From Williamwhitmania taraxaci (GTDB lineage Bacteria; Bacteroidota; Bacteroidia; Bacteroidales; Williamwhitmaniaceae), in NCBI RefSeq assembly GCF_900096565.1, contig NZ_FMYP01000010.1, positions 1 to 64,000 on the forward strand: 64,000 nt of DNA, in the 5' to 3' direction. The notes below the pieces were generated by a model that did not search any database, was not told where the DNA came from, and was given only the letters and a program-made list of their open reading frames with translations. The translations under genes were made by a program, and so were the position numbers. Of the stretch, positions 24,920 through 33,272 are shown piece after piece. Position 1 is the stretch's first letter. Every line of letters starts with the position of its first letter.

Positions 24920-26938
24920 GTGGATTATAAGATTGTTTCAGAATTTCTTCCCACCGGGGATCAGCCCACGGCCATTGAGGGGCTGGTGCAAGGGTTGGCC
25001 GCAGGCGAACATTTCCAGACTTTGCTCGGCGTTACGGGATCGGGAAAAACATTTTCCATAGCCAACGTAATTGCTCAAGTCAACAGACCAATGCTTGTTT
25101 TAAGCCACAATAAAACTTTGGCTGCTCAACTTTATTCGGAGTTTAAGTCTTTTTTTCCGGAGAATGCTGTGGAGTATTTTGTCTCCTACTACGATTACTA
25201 TCAGCCGGAAGCTTATCTTCCTACTACCGATACATACATCGAAAAGGATCTTGCTATTAACGACGAAATTGAGAAGTTGCGTTTAAGTACTACCTCTGCG
25301 CTTCTCTCTGGCCGCCGCGACGTTATTGTGGTTTCGTCGGTTTCGTGCCTCTATGGTATTGGTAACCCCGAAGATTTTCATTCAAATACAGTAGAAATGG
25401 CGATTGGAAGCACCGTTGGTCGTAACCAATTTCTCCGGCTCTTAGTCAATGGGTTATATTCTCGCAATGAAGTTGAATTTAGCCGTGGAACTTTTCGCGT
25501 TAAAGGCGATACGGTGGATGTGTTTTTGGCCTATGGCGATTTGGCCTACCGAATTATCTTTTGGGGCGATGAGGTGGAGGCGATACAGTCGTTCGATCCT
25601 ATTTCTGGACAAAAGTTAGGGGATTTTGAGAAGGTCCTAATTTATCCTGCAAGTATATTTGTGACCACAAAGGAGCGGATGCATGGCGCTATTCGCCAAA
25701 TTCAGGACGATATGGTAAAGCGAGTAGAGCAGCTGCGCGCCTTCGATAAACCATTTGAGGCAAAACGACTTCAACAACGGGTGGAATACGATTTGGAAAT
25801 GATAAAAGAGTTGGGATACTGTTCTGGAATCGAGAACTATTCTCGCTATTTTGATGGAAGGCTACCCGGAACTCGTCCATTCTGCCTGCTCGACTATTTT
25901 CCTGCCGATTTTATAACAGTTGTGGACGAGAGCCATGTTACCCTATCGCAGGTAAAGGCCATGTATGGCGGCGATCGCTCGCGAAAGGAAAATCTTGTAG
26001 AGTATGGTTTTCGTTTACCAGCAGCCATGGACAATCGACCCTTGAAATTTGAGGAGTTCGAGACGCTGGTGGGACAGACTATTTTTGTGAGTGCCACTCC
26101 TGCTGACTATGAACTGGCCAAGAGCAATGGGGTGGTGGTGGAGCAGGTTATTCGGCCTACCGGGCTTCTTGATCCAATTATTGAGGTTCGTCCTAGCCAT
26201 AATCAGGTGGACGACTTGGTGCGCGAAATTCAGGAGGTGGTGAAGCGGGATGAGCGGATTCTGGTTACCACCCTTACCAAACGTATGGCGGAGGAGTTGA
26301 GCAAGTATCTGGTAAATATCAATACCCGATGTGCCTACATTCACTCCGATGTTGAAACCCTCGACAGGGTAGAGATTCTGGATAACCTTCGAAAAGGAAT
26401 ATTCGATGTGCTGGTAGGGGTGAACCTTCTTAGAGAAGGGTTAGATTTGCCCGAAGTTTCGTTGGTTGCAATCCTCGATGCCGACAAAGAGGGTTTTCTT
26501 CGTTCATCCAGGGCACTTACCCAAACGGCTGGTCGTGCAGCTCGTAACATCAATGGGAAGGTTATAATGTATGCCGATAAGATTACCAAATCGATGCAGC
26601 AAACCATTGACGAAACTACTCGGCGAAGAGAGATTCAGCTTGCTTATAATCATAAAATGGGTATTACGCCCACGCAGATTCAAAATACAACCAAGATGCT
26701 GTTGGCAGGTAATCGCCCAACCGGGATTAAGGGAAAAGGATACGTTGAGCCCGAAAAGGTTAGCGTGGCTGCCGATCCAGTTGTCTCCTACATGAATAAG
26801 GAGCAGCTGCAAAAGACTATTGCTAAGGCCAAGTCGAATATGGAGGCTGCTGCTAAGAATTTGGACTTTATTGAGGCTGCTCGCTACCGTGACGAAATGT
26901 ATGAATTACAAAACTTGGTGGCCTCTCGCCAGACATAG
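24920..26938 (+). CDS. uvrB: Excinuclease ABC subunit UvrB
   Basis: A full-length 672-residue UvrB, starting at GTG 24920. The Walker A is GVTGSGKT (37-44), the beta-hairpin region reads SYYDYYQPEAY (about 91-101), the DEAH-like motif is VDESHV, helicase motif VI region has QTAGRAARN, and the C-terminal UVR coiled coil begins near AKSNMEAAAKNLDFIEAARYRDEM. UvrB loads at damage with UvrA and recruits UvrC in nucleotide excision repair. The next gene starts eight bases after the stop. Confidence 0.98.
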   Translation: MDYKIVSEFLPTGDQPTAIEGLVQGLAAGEHFQTLLGVTGSGKTFSIANVIAQVNRPMLVLSHNKTLAAQLYSEFKSFFPENAVEYFVSYYDYYQPEAYLPTTDTYIEKDLAINDEIEKLRLSTTSALLSGRRDVIVVSSVSCLYGIGNPEDFHSNTVEMAIGSTVGRNQFLRLLVNGLYSRNEVEFSRGTFRVKGDTVDVFLAYGDLAYRIIFWGDEVEAIQSFDPISGQKLGDFEKVLIYPASIFVTTKERMHGAIRQIQDDMVKRVEQLRAFDKPFEAKRLQQRVEYDLEMIKELGYCSGIENYSRYFDGRLPGTRPFCLLDYFPADFITVVDESHVTLSQVKAMYGGDRSRKENLVEYGFRLPAAMDNRPLKFEEFETLVGQTIFVSATPADYELAKSNGVVVEQVIRPTGLLDPIIEVRPSHNQVDDLVREIQEVVKRDERILVTTLTKRMAEELSKYLVNINTRCAYIHSDVETLDRVEILDNLRKGIFDVLVGVNLLREGLDLPEVSLVAILDADKEGFLRSSRALTQTAGRAARNINGKVIMYADKITKSMQQTIDETTRRREIQLAYNHKMGITPTQIQNTTKMLLAGNRPTGIKGKGYVEPEKVSVAADPVVSYMNKEQLQKTIAKAKSNMEAAAKNLDFIEAARYRDEMYELQNLVASRQT

Positions 26939-26945
26939 TTGAGAA

Positions 26946-28097
26946 ATGCCCATGAACACTTTCCTTCTTATCCTTGTCTACTTCGGTTCGCCCATATTAA
27001 TTCTAAACCTCTGCCATCGAATCCCTTTTCTCAACAAGTTAGGGGCAGTAATTGTGGCTTATATGGTTGGCTTGCTGATGGGCGTGCTTTGGGTTTCTCA
27101 AACCGATGCCGGAGCCATAGCCAATGCGGTTAGTTCCGTTACGGTTCCGTTGGCCTTGCCTTTGCTTCTTTTTTCGGCACAGTTGAGCAACTTGAAGGGG
27201 ATTGCGCTAAAGGGGGCGATTGCTCTTACGACAGCTATTGTGGCCGTTTTTATCGCTGTTGTTGGAGGTTACTTCTTATTGCGAAATGGAGGAATGTCCG
27301 ACCTTTGGAAATTGTCGGGCATGCTGCTTGGCGTATATACCGGAGGCACTCCCAACCTAGCATCCCTTAAGTTAATGCTCGATGTGGACCCCAATGTATA
27401 TATTCTTGCGCACTCCTACGATTTGATTGTATCGGCAGTTTATTTGGCTTTTGTTATGACAGTTGGTCCTCGGTTCTTTCGGAAATTCTTAGTCCCATTT
27501 AAGCATGAGGGACCAGTTAGCCTGGAACTTGATACCAATGGTAGCGACCCATACTGGGGCATCTTTAAGCGTGAACATTTTTACCCACTCGTAAAAGTAT
27601 TTGGGGCGGCCCTCTCTATTCTTGCCTTAGGTGTTGGACTGTCCTTACTTTTTCCGGAACGATTGCAGGTCGTGTCTGTTATCTTAGCAATTACAACGCT
27701 GGGCGTTCTGGGTTCCTTTATTCCTCGCCTTTCAAAAACGCCTTATACTTTTGAGTTGGGGATGTATTTTATTCTTGTGTTTAGTGTTTCGGTGGCCTCT
27801 ATGGCTGATTTTAGTTCACTCCAAGGTGTTACGCCTCACCTCTTTATTTATATGACGTTGGTGGTGTTTGGTGCTCTGTTTTTGCACCTCCTTTTTGCAA
27901 AACTATTCAAGATCGATGCCGATACCTTAATTGTGGTTTCTACTGCACTGATATGTTCGCCACCCTTTGTTCCCATGGTGGCCAGTGCTATTAAAAATAA
28001 GCGGGTAATCCTAGTTGGAATAATTGCCGGACTTGTTGGCTATGCCATCGGGAACTATTTGGGATACTTTACTGCTTTGGGCTTGTCTAGTTTTTAG
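26946..28097 (+). CDS. DUF819 family integral membrane protein
   Basis: The 383-residue protein has about ten membrane segments with inverted-repeat symmetry. A GGTPNLASLK segment in the first half and the later SPPFVPMVASAIKNK are typical of the DUF819 (YjcL-like) family, which is related by fold to sodium/bile-acid or glutamate-type exchangers. The substrate is unknown. Its ATG is eight bases beyond uvrB, so the two probably share a transcript, although no functional link is obvious. Confidence 0.85.
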   Translation: MPMNTFLLILVYFGSPILILNLCHRIPFLNKLGAVIVAYMVGLLMGVLWVSQTDAGAIANAVSSVTVPLALPLLLFSAQLSNLKGIALKGAIALTTAIVAVFIAVVGGYFLLRNGGMSDLWKLSGMLLGVYTGGTPNLASLKLMLDVDPNVYILAHSYDLIVSAVYLAFVMTVGPRFFRKFLVPFKHEGPVSLELDTNGSDPYWGIFKREHFYPLVKVFGAALSILALGVGLSLLFPERLQVVSVILAITTLGVLGSFIPRLSKTPYTFELGMYFILVFSVSVASMADFSSLQGVTPHLFIYMTLVVFGALFLHLLFAKLFKIDADTLIVVSTALICSPPFVPMVASAIKNKRVILVGIIAGLVGYAIGNYLGYFTALGLSSF

Positions 28098-28175
28098 AGT
28101 TCTTTATTTTTCTCAAATCTTTTGCTTCTGGATTTTTTAAGTATTTGGCACTACAGTCTGAGTTACATCACATGG

Positions 28176-28622
28176 TTATGGATTGGGCGTAGTAATCATA
28201 TCGTATAGTAAACCAGCCACATCACCGATAACCCTACGGCAAATGATTTTGTGGTGTTGGCGCTCCGCTACTTCGGCTTCTGTAGCGTGTTTCTTTAGTA
28301 GCTCAAAGCAGTTGCTTGTTTCATAGATATCTTCAACCATTTGGTTAAGGTCGCGCACTTTTTTGTAGGAAAATAACTTTGTTTCCATATCCTTGGGATT
28401 AGCATTTCCATAGGCTAGCCCAAGCACCATAAAGCCACCGGTTACAGCTCCGCATTTCTGGCGTAAACGGCCCATTCCCGCGCCAAAGTTGGCCGAAATA
28501 AGTTTGGCCGTTCTTTCGTCGAGGTTAAATTGCTTGCTATATGCCAGCAAAATAGATTGCGAACATGCATATCCCTCATCAAATAGCGATTGGGCCTTGT
28601 CTATATACTCTTGTTTTTTCAT
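28176..28622 (-). CDS. C_GCAxxG_C_C family redox protein
   Basis: This 148-residue protein has the family spacing of cysteines: Cys20 (EGYACSQSI), FGAGMGRLRQKCGAVTGG with Cys57, Cys105 (TSNCFELL) and Cys128 (ICRRVIGD). Family members are putative redox or metal-binding proteins, often in anaerobes and near radical SAM or Fe-S genes, and their reaction is unknown. It opens the long minus-strand redox region at its downstream end, 57 bp behind the adenosyltransferase gene. Confidence 0.9.
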   Translation of the reverse strand: MKKQEYIDKAQSLFDEGYACSQSILLAYSKQFNLDERTAKLISANFGAGMGRLRQKCGAVTGGFMVLGLAYGNANPKDMETKLFSYKKVRDLNQMVEDIYETSNCFELLKKHATEAEVAERQHHKIICRRVIGDVAGLLYDMITTPNP

Positions 28623-28679
28623 TTTTATTGAAAAGTTGAAAAGGGGTAAACGATGAAAAGCGCCATTAACAACAGATGG

Positions 28680-29195
28680 TTAGAATTCTATACCCTTGCG
28701 GGCTTTAACTCCTGTGTTGTAGTAGTGCTTGATTTCTTTCATTTCGGTTACCAGATCGGCAAACTCGATTAAATCATCAGTGGCATAACGTCCGGTGATA
28801 ACTATTTCCATGCTTAACGGTTTTCTTTGTAGTATTTTAATGAGTTCCGTCGATGTGAATAGTTTAAAGAAAATGGCAATACATGCTTCGTCGAGGATGA
28901 CAACGTCGTATTCCCCTTCGGTAATTACCTTTTCAACGGTGACTAGGCCATGCTGGGCGGCTTTAATATCCGCTTCTGTTGGGGCGTTTGTAATAAAGCA
29001 GCCACGTCCATATTGTTCTACTTTAATCGTCGGGATGAAGCGGTTTATTGCCTCAATTTCAGAGTAAATCTTTCCTTTGACAAATTGAGCAAAGAAAACT
29101 TTTTTACCTGCTCCGGCTGCTCTGAGAGCCAGCCCAAATGCTGCAGTGGTTTTCCCTTTTCCATTGCCCGTATAAAGTTGTATATAGCCTTGCAT
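28680..29195 (-). CDS. cobO: Corrinoid adenosyltransferase (CobA/BtuR type)
   Basis: The 171-residue protein starts MQGYIQLYTGNGKGKTT: the P-loop GNGKGKTTA at about 11-19 is diagnostic for the CobA/CobO/BtuR family, which transfers the adenosyl group of ATP to cob(I)alamin or cob(I)yrinic acid diamide. VVILDEACIA is the Walker B region and GRYATDDLIEFADLVTEM the conserved C-terminal part. Slightly short but complete. It makes adenosylcobalamin from salvaged corrinoid; no other cobalamin gene is in the window. Confidence 0.95.
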   Translation of the reverse strand: MQGYIQLYTGNGKGKTTAAFGLALRAAGAGKKVFFAQFVKGKIYSEIEAINRFIPTIKVEQYGRGCFITNAPTEADIKAAQHGLVTVEKVITEGEYDVVILDEACIAIFFKLFTSTELIKILQRKPLSMEIVITGRYATDDLIEFADLVTEMKEIKHYYNTGVKARKGIEF

Positions 29196-29204
29196 TCCTG
29201 ATGT

Positions 29205-29624
29205 CTATTTAGAGGTTGGTGTCGTTTTCTCTATTATGGCATTCATTACAAATTGAGGTGCTGGGCATGGTTTTTGGCTTTCTCTTTTTACAAAAGCGAG
29301 CATGGTTTCACCGTAATTTATTAGCTCTCCTTTTGCGTTTAATATCCTGTAAGCGAAATTTATTCGTGCCCCTTTTATTAGGTTTAGATGAGTTTCAATG
29401 GTGAGGATGTCGTCGTAAAGTGCTGGTTTTAAAAACTTGCTCGACATGTCAACTACAGGTAGCATGTAACCCGATTTTTCGAGATGGTTGTATGGTATGC
29501 CAATGCTACGAAATAGTTCCCAGCGCGCTGTTTCATAGTATCGTGCATAATTTGAATGGTGAACATATCCCATTTGATCGGTTTCCGAATAGTTTACCCG
29601 GATGATTGTGCTGTGCTGAATCAT
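29205..29624 (-). CDS. Acyl-CoA thioesterase, hotdog fold
   Basis: The 139-residue protein is of the YbgC/4-hydroxybenzoyl-CoA thioesterase family. The active-site region is RVNYSETDQMGYVHHSNYARYY, with the catalytic Asp in ETDQMG, followed by RWELFRSIGIPY and the strand GARINFAYRIL. It hydrolyses short or aromatic acyl-CoA thioesters in the cytosol. It is ten bases upstream of the adenosyltransferase gene and probably co-transcribed. Confidence 0.9.
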   Translation of the reverse strand: MIQHSTIIRVNYSETDQMGYVHHSNYARYYETARWELFRSIGIPYNHLEKSGYMLPVVDMSSKFLKPALYDDILTIETHLNLIKGARINFAYRILNAKGELINYGETMLAFVKRESQKPCPAPQFVMNAIIEKTTPTSK

Positions 29625-29697
29625 TTTTAATTAGGTGTGAATAATCTTAGTCTAATTGTATTTACTTACATCTTTCTAGTTGAAGATGTATCCGATT

Positions 29698-30765
29698 CTA
29701 TTCTGTTACTAGTATGCTAGGTTTTTCTGGTTTACCTATGAACTCTCCATCTTTACCCTTGTATTTATCTTCGATGGAGAATGTAATGCCCAGCTTTAGG
29801 AGAAGCGGTTCTACTGCCACTTGATGCATCTGCAAGCCAATATCCCACGGATTATAGCCTAGCAGCAATCCGGCTAACTCTTCGTAGGTGAGTACCGGAA
29901 TACCATAGCCGTTTTCGCCGTAGGTTTTCCCCTCCTGCTCCGAAATTACATACTGCCATCGATCGAGAAAGAAGGTGCAGCCGGGACAGTTCGCAATTAT
30001 TAGATCGGGCTTATAAGGCTGCATCGAATCAAATTTCATCTTTGAGTTTGTGAGGGAGTAGCCTCGATTCGACTTTAAAAGATACTGCCGAAAACCAAAA
30101 CCACAGCAATGTCTGCGCTCTGGGTAATCAACTTGGGCACCACCCCAATCATCTATCATTCCTGCTAAAACGTATGGGTATTCTGCGCCACCAATTCCTT
30201 TGTCCGGGAATATCTTTGCATAGTGGCAGCCGATATGGTCCACTATCTTTAGGGGTAATCCATTGCTAGCGTTTACCAATTTATAAGCTGCTTTTTCGGC
30301 TATCTCCTTTCGGAATTTATAGATGATATCGCTTGCATGAACTAGGTTCTTAGGAATGTTAAAGGTGCGTCCAGTTGCACGCATAAGCGCCTCCCTTGTT
30401 TGCGTTTCTGTTTCGGGAAAATGTTTCCAAGTTTCGAGCACCTCGCTGTATATTCCAAACGAGGTTACGCAGGAGCATACAAAGTTTTCGTAACCCGCCT
30501 CAGTCATCAATGCGAAGAGGTTTGCCACAACGGTCATGGTGGTTTCTAACGGAATTATTCCGGAGTGGTAGGCTATCCCCGTGCAGGTTGTTTGGCGGGC
30601 ATCGTCGTAAATATCGAGGTGCAATTCATCTCTAAGAATCTTCAGGAATAACTCTTCCGCTGCAGGGAAGAAGTTCTGACGAATACAGCTGCGTGCAAAA
30701 TAGTAATGGTTGCTGGCTATCTCTTTGTTGTATTCCGCCCATTGTTGGTTTATCCTTCGTGCCAT
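29698..30765 (-). CDS. hdrB: HdrB-like heterodisulfide reductase subunit
   Basis: The 355-residue protein carries one complete CCG domain in its second half: Cys180, then Cys220-Cys221-Gly (CCGFGFRQ), then Cys260-x2-Cys263 (ANCPGC). The first half has scattered cysteines (27, 61, 97, 99) but no full CCG motif, so the N-terminal domain seems degenerate. In methanogens HdrB holds the catalytic noncubane Fe-S clusters; in bacteria such subunits serve many thiol-disulfide or electron-bifurcation complexes. The gene follows HdrC by 26 bp. No HdrA is next to it; two HdrA-like genes lie 14 kb away at 44366-47382 and could share it, which is inferred. Confidence 0.85.
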   Translation of the reverse strand: MARRINQQWAEYNKEIASNHYYFARSCIRQNFFPAAEELFLKILRDELHLDIYDDARQTTCTGIAYHSGIIPLETTMTVVANLFALMTEAGYENFVCSCVTSFGIYSEVLETWKHFPETETQTREALMRATGRTFNIPKNLVHASDIIYKFRKEIAEKAAYKLVNASNGLPLKIVDHIGCHYAKIFPDKGIGGAEYPYVLAGMIDDWGGAQVDYPERRHCCGFGFRQYLLKSNRGYSLTNSKMKFDSMQPYKPDLIIANCPGCTFFLDRWQYVISEQEGKTYGENGYGIPVLTYEELAGLLLGYNPWDIGLQMHQVAVEPLLLKLGITFSIEDKYKGKDGEFIGKPEKPSILVTE

Positions 30766-30791
30766 AACCTTGATCGCTTTTTATTGAAAGA

Positions 30792-31481
30792 TTACTCTTG
30801 TTGGTTATAGAGGTATTGAAAATAGTCGTCTTTCCCATGGCTGAATTGGATACCCAGTTCGCCTGCTTTCTTTGCAGAGAGATCTTCTATTTTTTTGAAG
30901 CGTTCAGTCGCGCCAGTTTCCTCAAATATTCGCTGAAGGTCGTTCAGCGATTCCTGTGGGATTTGTCTGAGCGTACCGCTTGCTTTTTTCTGGTAGCTGG
31001 TTCCCAAACGTTGAAGGATGCTTTGGCGATTTTCTTTAAGCCAATCCCAAACGGGTCCTTGCTCGGGATACATATCTGTATCAACTTCATCAATATAAAC
31101 GCAGTAGCCATATTTGAGAATATGGTCACCTACGGTGCGTTTTATTGCCAACTGTTTTTGCCCTTGAACGCTTTCGGTAAAATAGCCTGTTTCGATGGAT
31201 AACGCTCTTAGGGCTTGTATGATGTAGCCGGGGGTATTTCCTCGTGGACATCGAGTTTTGCATGAGAGACATTCACCACAGTACCAAATTGTATCGGATT
31301 TTAGCAGCTGTTCTAATTCTGCTTCGTTGTGCTGTTGTACCGTATCTACAACTAGTCGAGGATCGTAGTCCCAAACGCTAGCTGCTGGGCAAATGGCTGT
31401 GCACGTTCCGCAATTGATGCAGGCTGTTAACCCTTCACGGTAGCGTAAATCTTTCTCGAGTGCGTTATAAAGCGTTGCCAT
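30792..31481 (-). CDS. hdrC: HdrC-like ferredoxin subunit
   Basis: The 229-residue protein has two [4Fe-4S] motifs in the HdrC pattern: Cys21-x2-Cys24-x2-Cys27-x3-Cys31-Pro and Cys68-x2-Cys71-x2-Cys74-x3-Cys78-Pro, followed by a helical C-terminal part. HdrC wires electrons between HdrA and HdrB. It is the first gene of the HdrC-HdrB pair and lies downstream of the Mrp gene, separated from it by a hairpin. The tail after residue 100 is longer than in minimal HdrC proteins. Confidence 0.88.
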   Translation of the reverse strand: MATLYNALEKDLRYREGLTACINCGTCTAICPAASVWDYDPRLVVDTVQQHNEAELEQLLKSDTIWYCGECLSCKTRCPRGNTPGYIIQALRALSIETGYFTESVQGQKQLAIKRTVGDHILKYGYCVYIDEVDTDMYPEQGPVWDWLKENRQSILQRLGTSYQKKASGTLRQIPQESLNDLQRIFEETGATERFKKIEDLSAKKAGELGIQFSHGKDDYFQYLYNQQE

Positions 31482-31528
31482 TGTTCCTTCGTTTGGTTTG
31501 CTATTATTTCAGACTTGAATATTAGTAT

Positions 31529-31560
31529 TTCAAGGGGAGTGTTACTTATATCCCCTTGAA
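31529..31560 (-). terminator. Inverted repeat between Mrp and HdrC genes
   Basis: TTCAAGGGGA (31529-31538) and TCCCCTTGAA (31551-31560) are perfect 10-bp arms with a 12-base loop. It sits 13 bp after the Mrp stop on the minus strand. There is no clean T-tract, so it may be a weak terminator or an RNA-processing hairpin. Confidence 0.6.
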
Positions 31561-31572
31561 TACCAGTCTCAA

Positions 31573-32373
31573 TTATACTTCCACTGCAGACAATACCTTC
31601 TCTGCAAGGTCTTCGAATGCGGTTACTACCGATTTTTCTGTTTGGCTGAAAACGCTCATTCCCTTATCGGCAGCAGCCCCGACCTCCATCACGAGCGGAA
31701 CTTGTCCTAGCAGCACCGAGTTTATTTCGGTGGCAAGTTTAGCACCACCACCTTCACCAAAAATGAAATACTTTTCGGTAGGGTGTTGCTTAGGTGTAAA
31801 CCACGACATGTTTTCTACTACCCCAATAATTGGTACTTCAATTCCAGCGGTGACGAACATTGATGCGGCTTTACGTGCATCGGCAAGGGCTATTTCCTGC
31901 GGGGTGGTTACAATGATTGCTCCGGTGAGGTTTAGCGATTGGGCAATGGTAAGCTGTATGTCGCCGGTTCCGGGCGGAAAATCAATTACCATGTAGTCAA
32001 TGTCGCCCCATTCGGTAGTTTCTAGTAACTGTTTAATGGAATTAGCAGCCATGGGACCTCTCCAAATAAGGCCTTGGTTAGGTTTTGTGAAGAAGCCAAT
32101 GGACATAATCTTTACTCCGAACTTCTCAATGGGTATTATTTGCTCCTTGTCGCCAAGAACCGATACCGGAGGGCGTTCATCTCTAATGCCAAACATAGTT
32201 GGAATGGATGGCCCGTAGATATCGGCATCGACTAGTGCCACCTTCATCCCATTTCGGGCTAAGGCTATCGCAAGGTTGGCCGAAACAGTTGACTTTCCAA
32301 CGCCTCCTTTGCCAGATGCTACCACAATAATGTTTTTTACTGTGGGCATCTTAATTTTTTCGAATGGTGTCAT
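31573..32373 (-). CDS. Mrp/NBP35-type Fe-S carrier ATPase
   Basis: The 266-residue P-loop protein has the deviant Walker A SGKGGVGKSTVSANLA, switch region DADIYGPSIPTMFG and VIDFPPGTGD, all typical of Mrp/ApbC/NBP35. It lacks the N-terminal DUF59 domain of usual bacterial Mrp and its NMSWFTPKQHPTEKYFIFG region has no CxxC, so it may not carry a bridging cluster by the normal ligands. It is near two MinD-type ATPases and NifX-like proteins, a set like the ORP locus of Desulfovibrio. The stop of the OsmC gene is two bases upstream. Confidence 0.9.
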   Translation of the reverse strand: MTPFEKIKMPTVKNIIVVASGKGGVGKSTVSANLAIALARNGMKVALVDADIYGPSIPTMFGIRDERPPVSVLGDKEQIIPIEKFGVKIMSIGFFTKPNQGLIWRGPMAANSIKQLLETTEWGDIDYMVIDFPPGTGDIQLTIAQSLNLTGAIIVTTPQEIALADARKAASMFVTAGIEVPIIGVVENMSWFTPKQHPTEKYFIFGEGGGAKLATEINSVLLGQVPLVMEVGAAADKGMSVFSQTEKSVVTAFEDLAEKVLSAVEV

Positions 32374-32375
32374 GA

Positions 32376-32780
32376 TTATATAAAGTTGATTTCGTGTGTG
32401 ATTTTAATGCCTGCTTGCTTGAAGAGAACGCCAACGGGGCAGGTGCTAAGGGTTACTTCAATGCATTTTTCAATCTTTTGCGGCTCTTCCTTTGTCTCAA
32501 TAGATAAAATGAAGTGGATGTCGGTGATGGTTGCTGCCCCATCTTTTTGCTCTGCATTTGCTTCCACCTCCATAATGCTGAAGGAGAGTCGCATTTTTTC
32601 GGCAACCATAGCAAATATAGTTCCAACGCAACCACTAAAGCTCATCACACAAAGTTCAAGCGCCGTAGGGCCGCTGTTGATGCCGCCTTTTGTTTCGGGT
32701 AAATCAATTACCATGCTGTGATTTCTTCCGTTATCAACTACGGATTGAAATTTTCTTGTCCAAAGTGAATTTGATTTCAT
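32376..32780 (-). CDS. OsmC-family protein
   Basis: ATG at 32780 gives 134 residues; an upstream in-frame ATG would add a low-complexity extension and is less likely. It has an OsmC/YhfA fold: the N-terminal beta part, TALELCVMSFSGCVGTIFA with a Cys, and a late STCPVGVLFKQAGI with the second conserved Cys. OsmC proteins reduce organic peroxides with their Cys pair, using lipoyl-type or other thiol donors. It is two bases upstream of the Mrp gene, so the pair is coupled. Confidence 0.9.
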   Translation of the reverse strand: MKSNSLWTRKFQSVVDNGRNHSMVIDLPETKGGINSGPTALELCVMSFSGCVGTIFAMVAEKMRLSFSIMEVEANAEQKDGAATITDIHFILSIETKEEPQKIEKCIEVTLSTCPVGVLFKQAGIKITHEINFI

Positions 32781-32920
32781 CTTAAGTTTATTTTGTAATT
32801 TATGTTGCTTGTAAATATGATTATCGTGTTCTTTTTGGTTTTGGATGAGCGGCATTACCCTGCTATCCAATCATTAGTGATTTTACAGTAACACGCATCG
32901 AGATGAATCCATGCTGTAAG

Positions 32921-33259
32921 TTAAATCTCTTTCAACTCTCCTTTTTTGTAATGCTCGTAAGCCTCTTTAACGGTCATATTCTGAGCGTTGATAAAGATTT
33001 TCATGTTTAGCTGTTTGAGAGCTTGTGCAGCGTTTTCGCCAGGTCCATTGCCGGTAATAAGCACATTGGGCTTAATATCATACAACTTTTGTGCTGTAGC
33101 GGTTCCTGCTCCGTGTGCTTCATCCTTAATTGCGCTGTTATCAACCGACGCAAGCGCTTGTGTTTCCTCATCGTAAATAACGATAAATTCTGTTCTTCCA
33201 AAACGGGCATCAATCATTGATTCCCATGTTGTTCCTGTAGCGGTAAATGCAACTTTCAT
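32921..33259 (-). CDS. NifX/NafY-like protein (dinitrogenase Fe-Mo-cofactor fold)
   Basis: The 112-residue protein is of the NifB-C-terminal/NifX fold: MKVAFTATGTTWES, then DARFGRTEFIVIYDEET, a GAGTATAQKLYDIKPNVLITGNG middle and MTVKEAYEHY at the end. Family members bind Fe-S or Mo-Fe-S clusters; the Desulfovibrio Orange Protein has the same fold and carries a Mo-Cu-S cluster. No nitrogenase gene is in view. It lies 13 bp downstream of the first MinD-type gene. Confidence 0.88.
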   Translation of the reverse strand: MKVAFTATGTTWESMIDARFGRTEFIVIYDEETQALASVDNSAIKDEAHGAGTATAQKLYDIKPNVLITGNGPGENAAQALKQLNMKIFINAQNMTVKEAYEHYKKGELKEI

Positions 33260-33272
33260 GTGCTTAAATATT

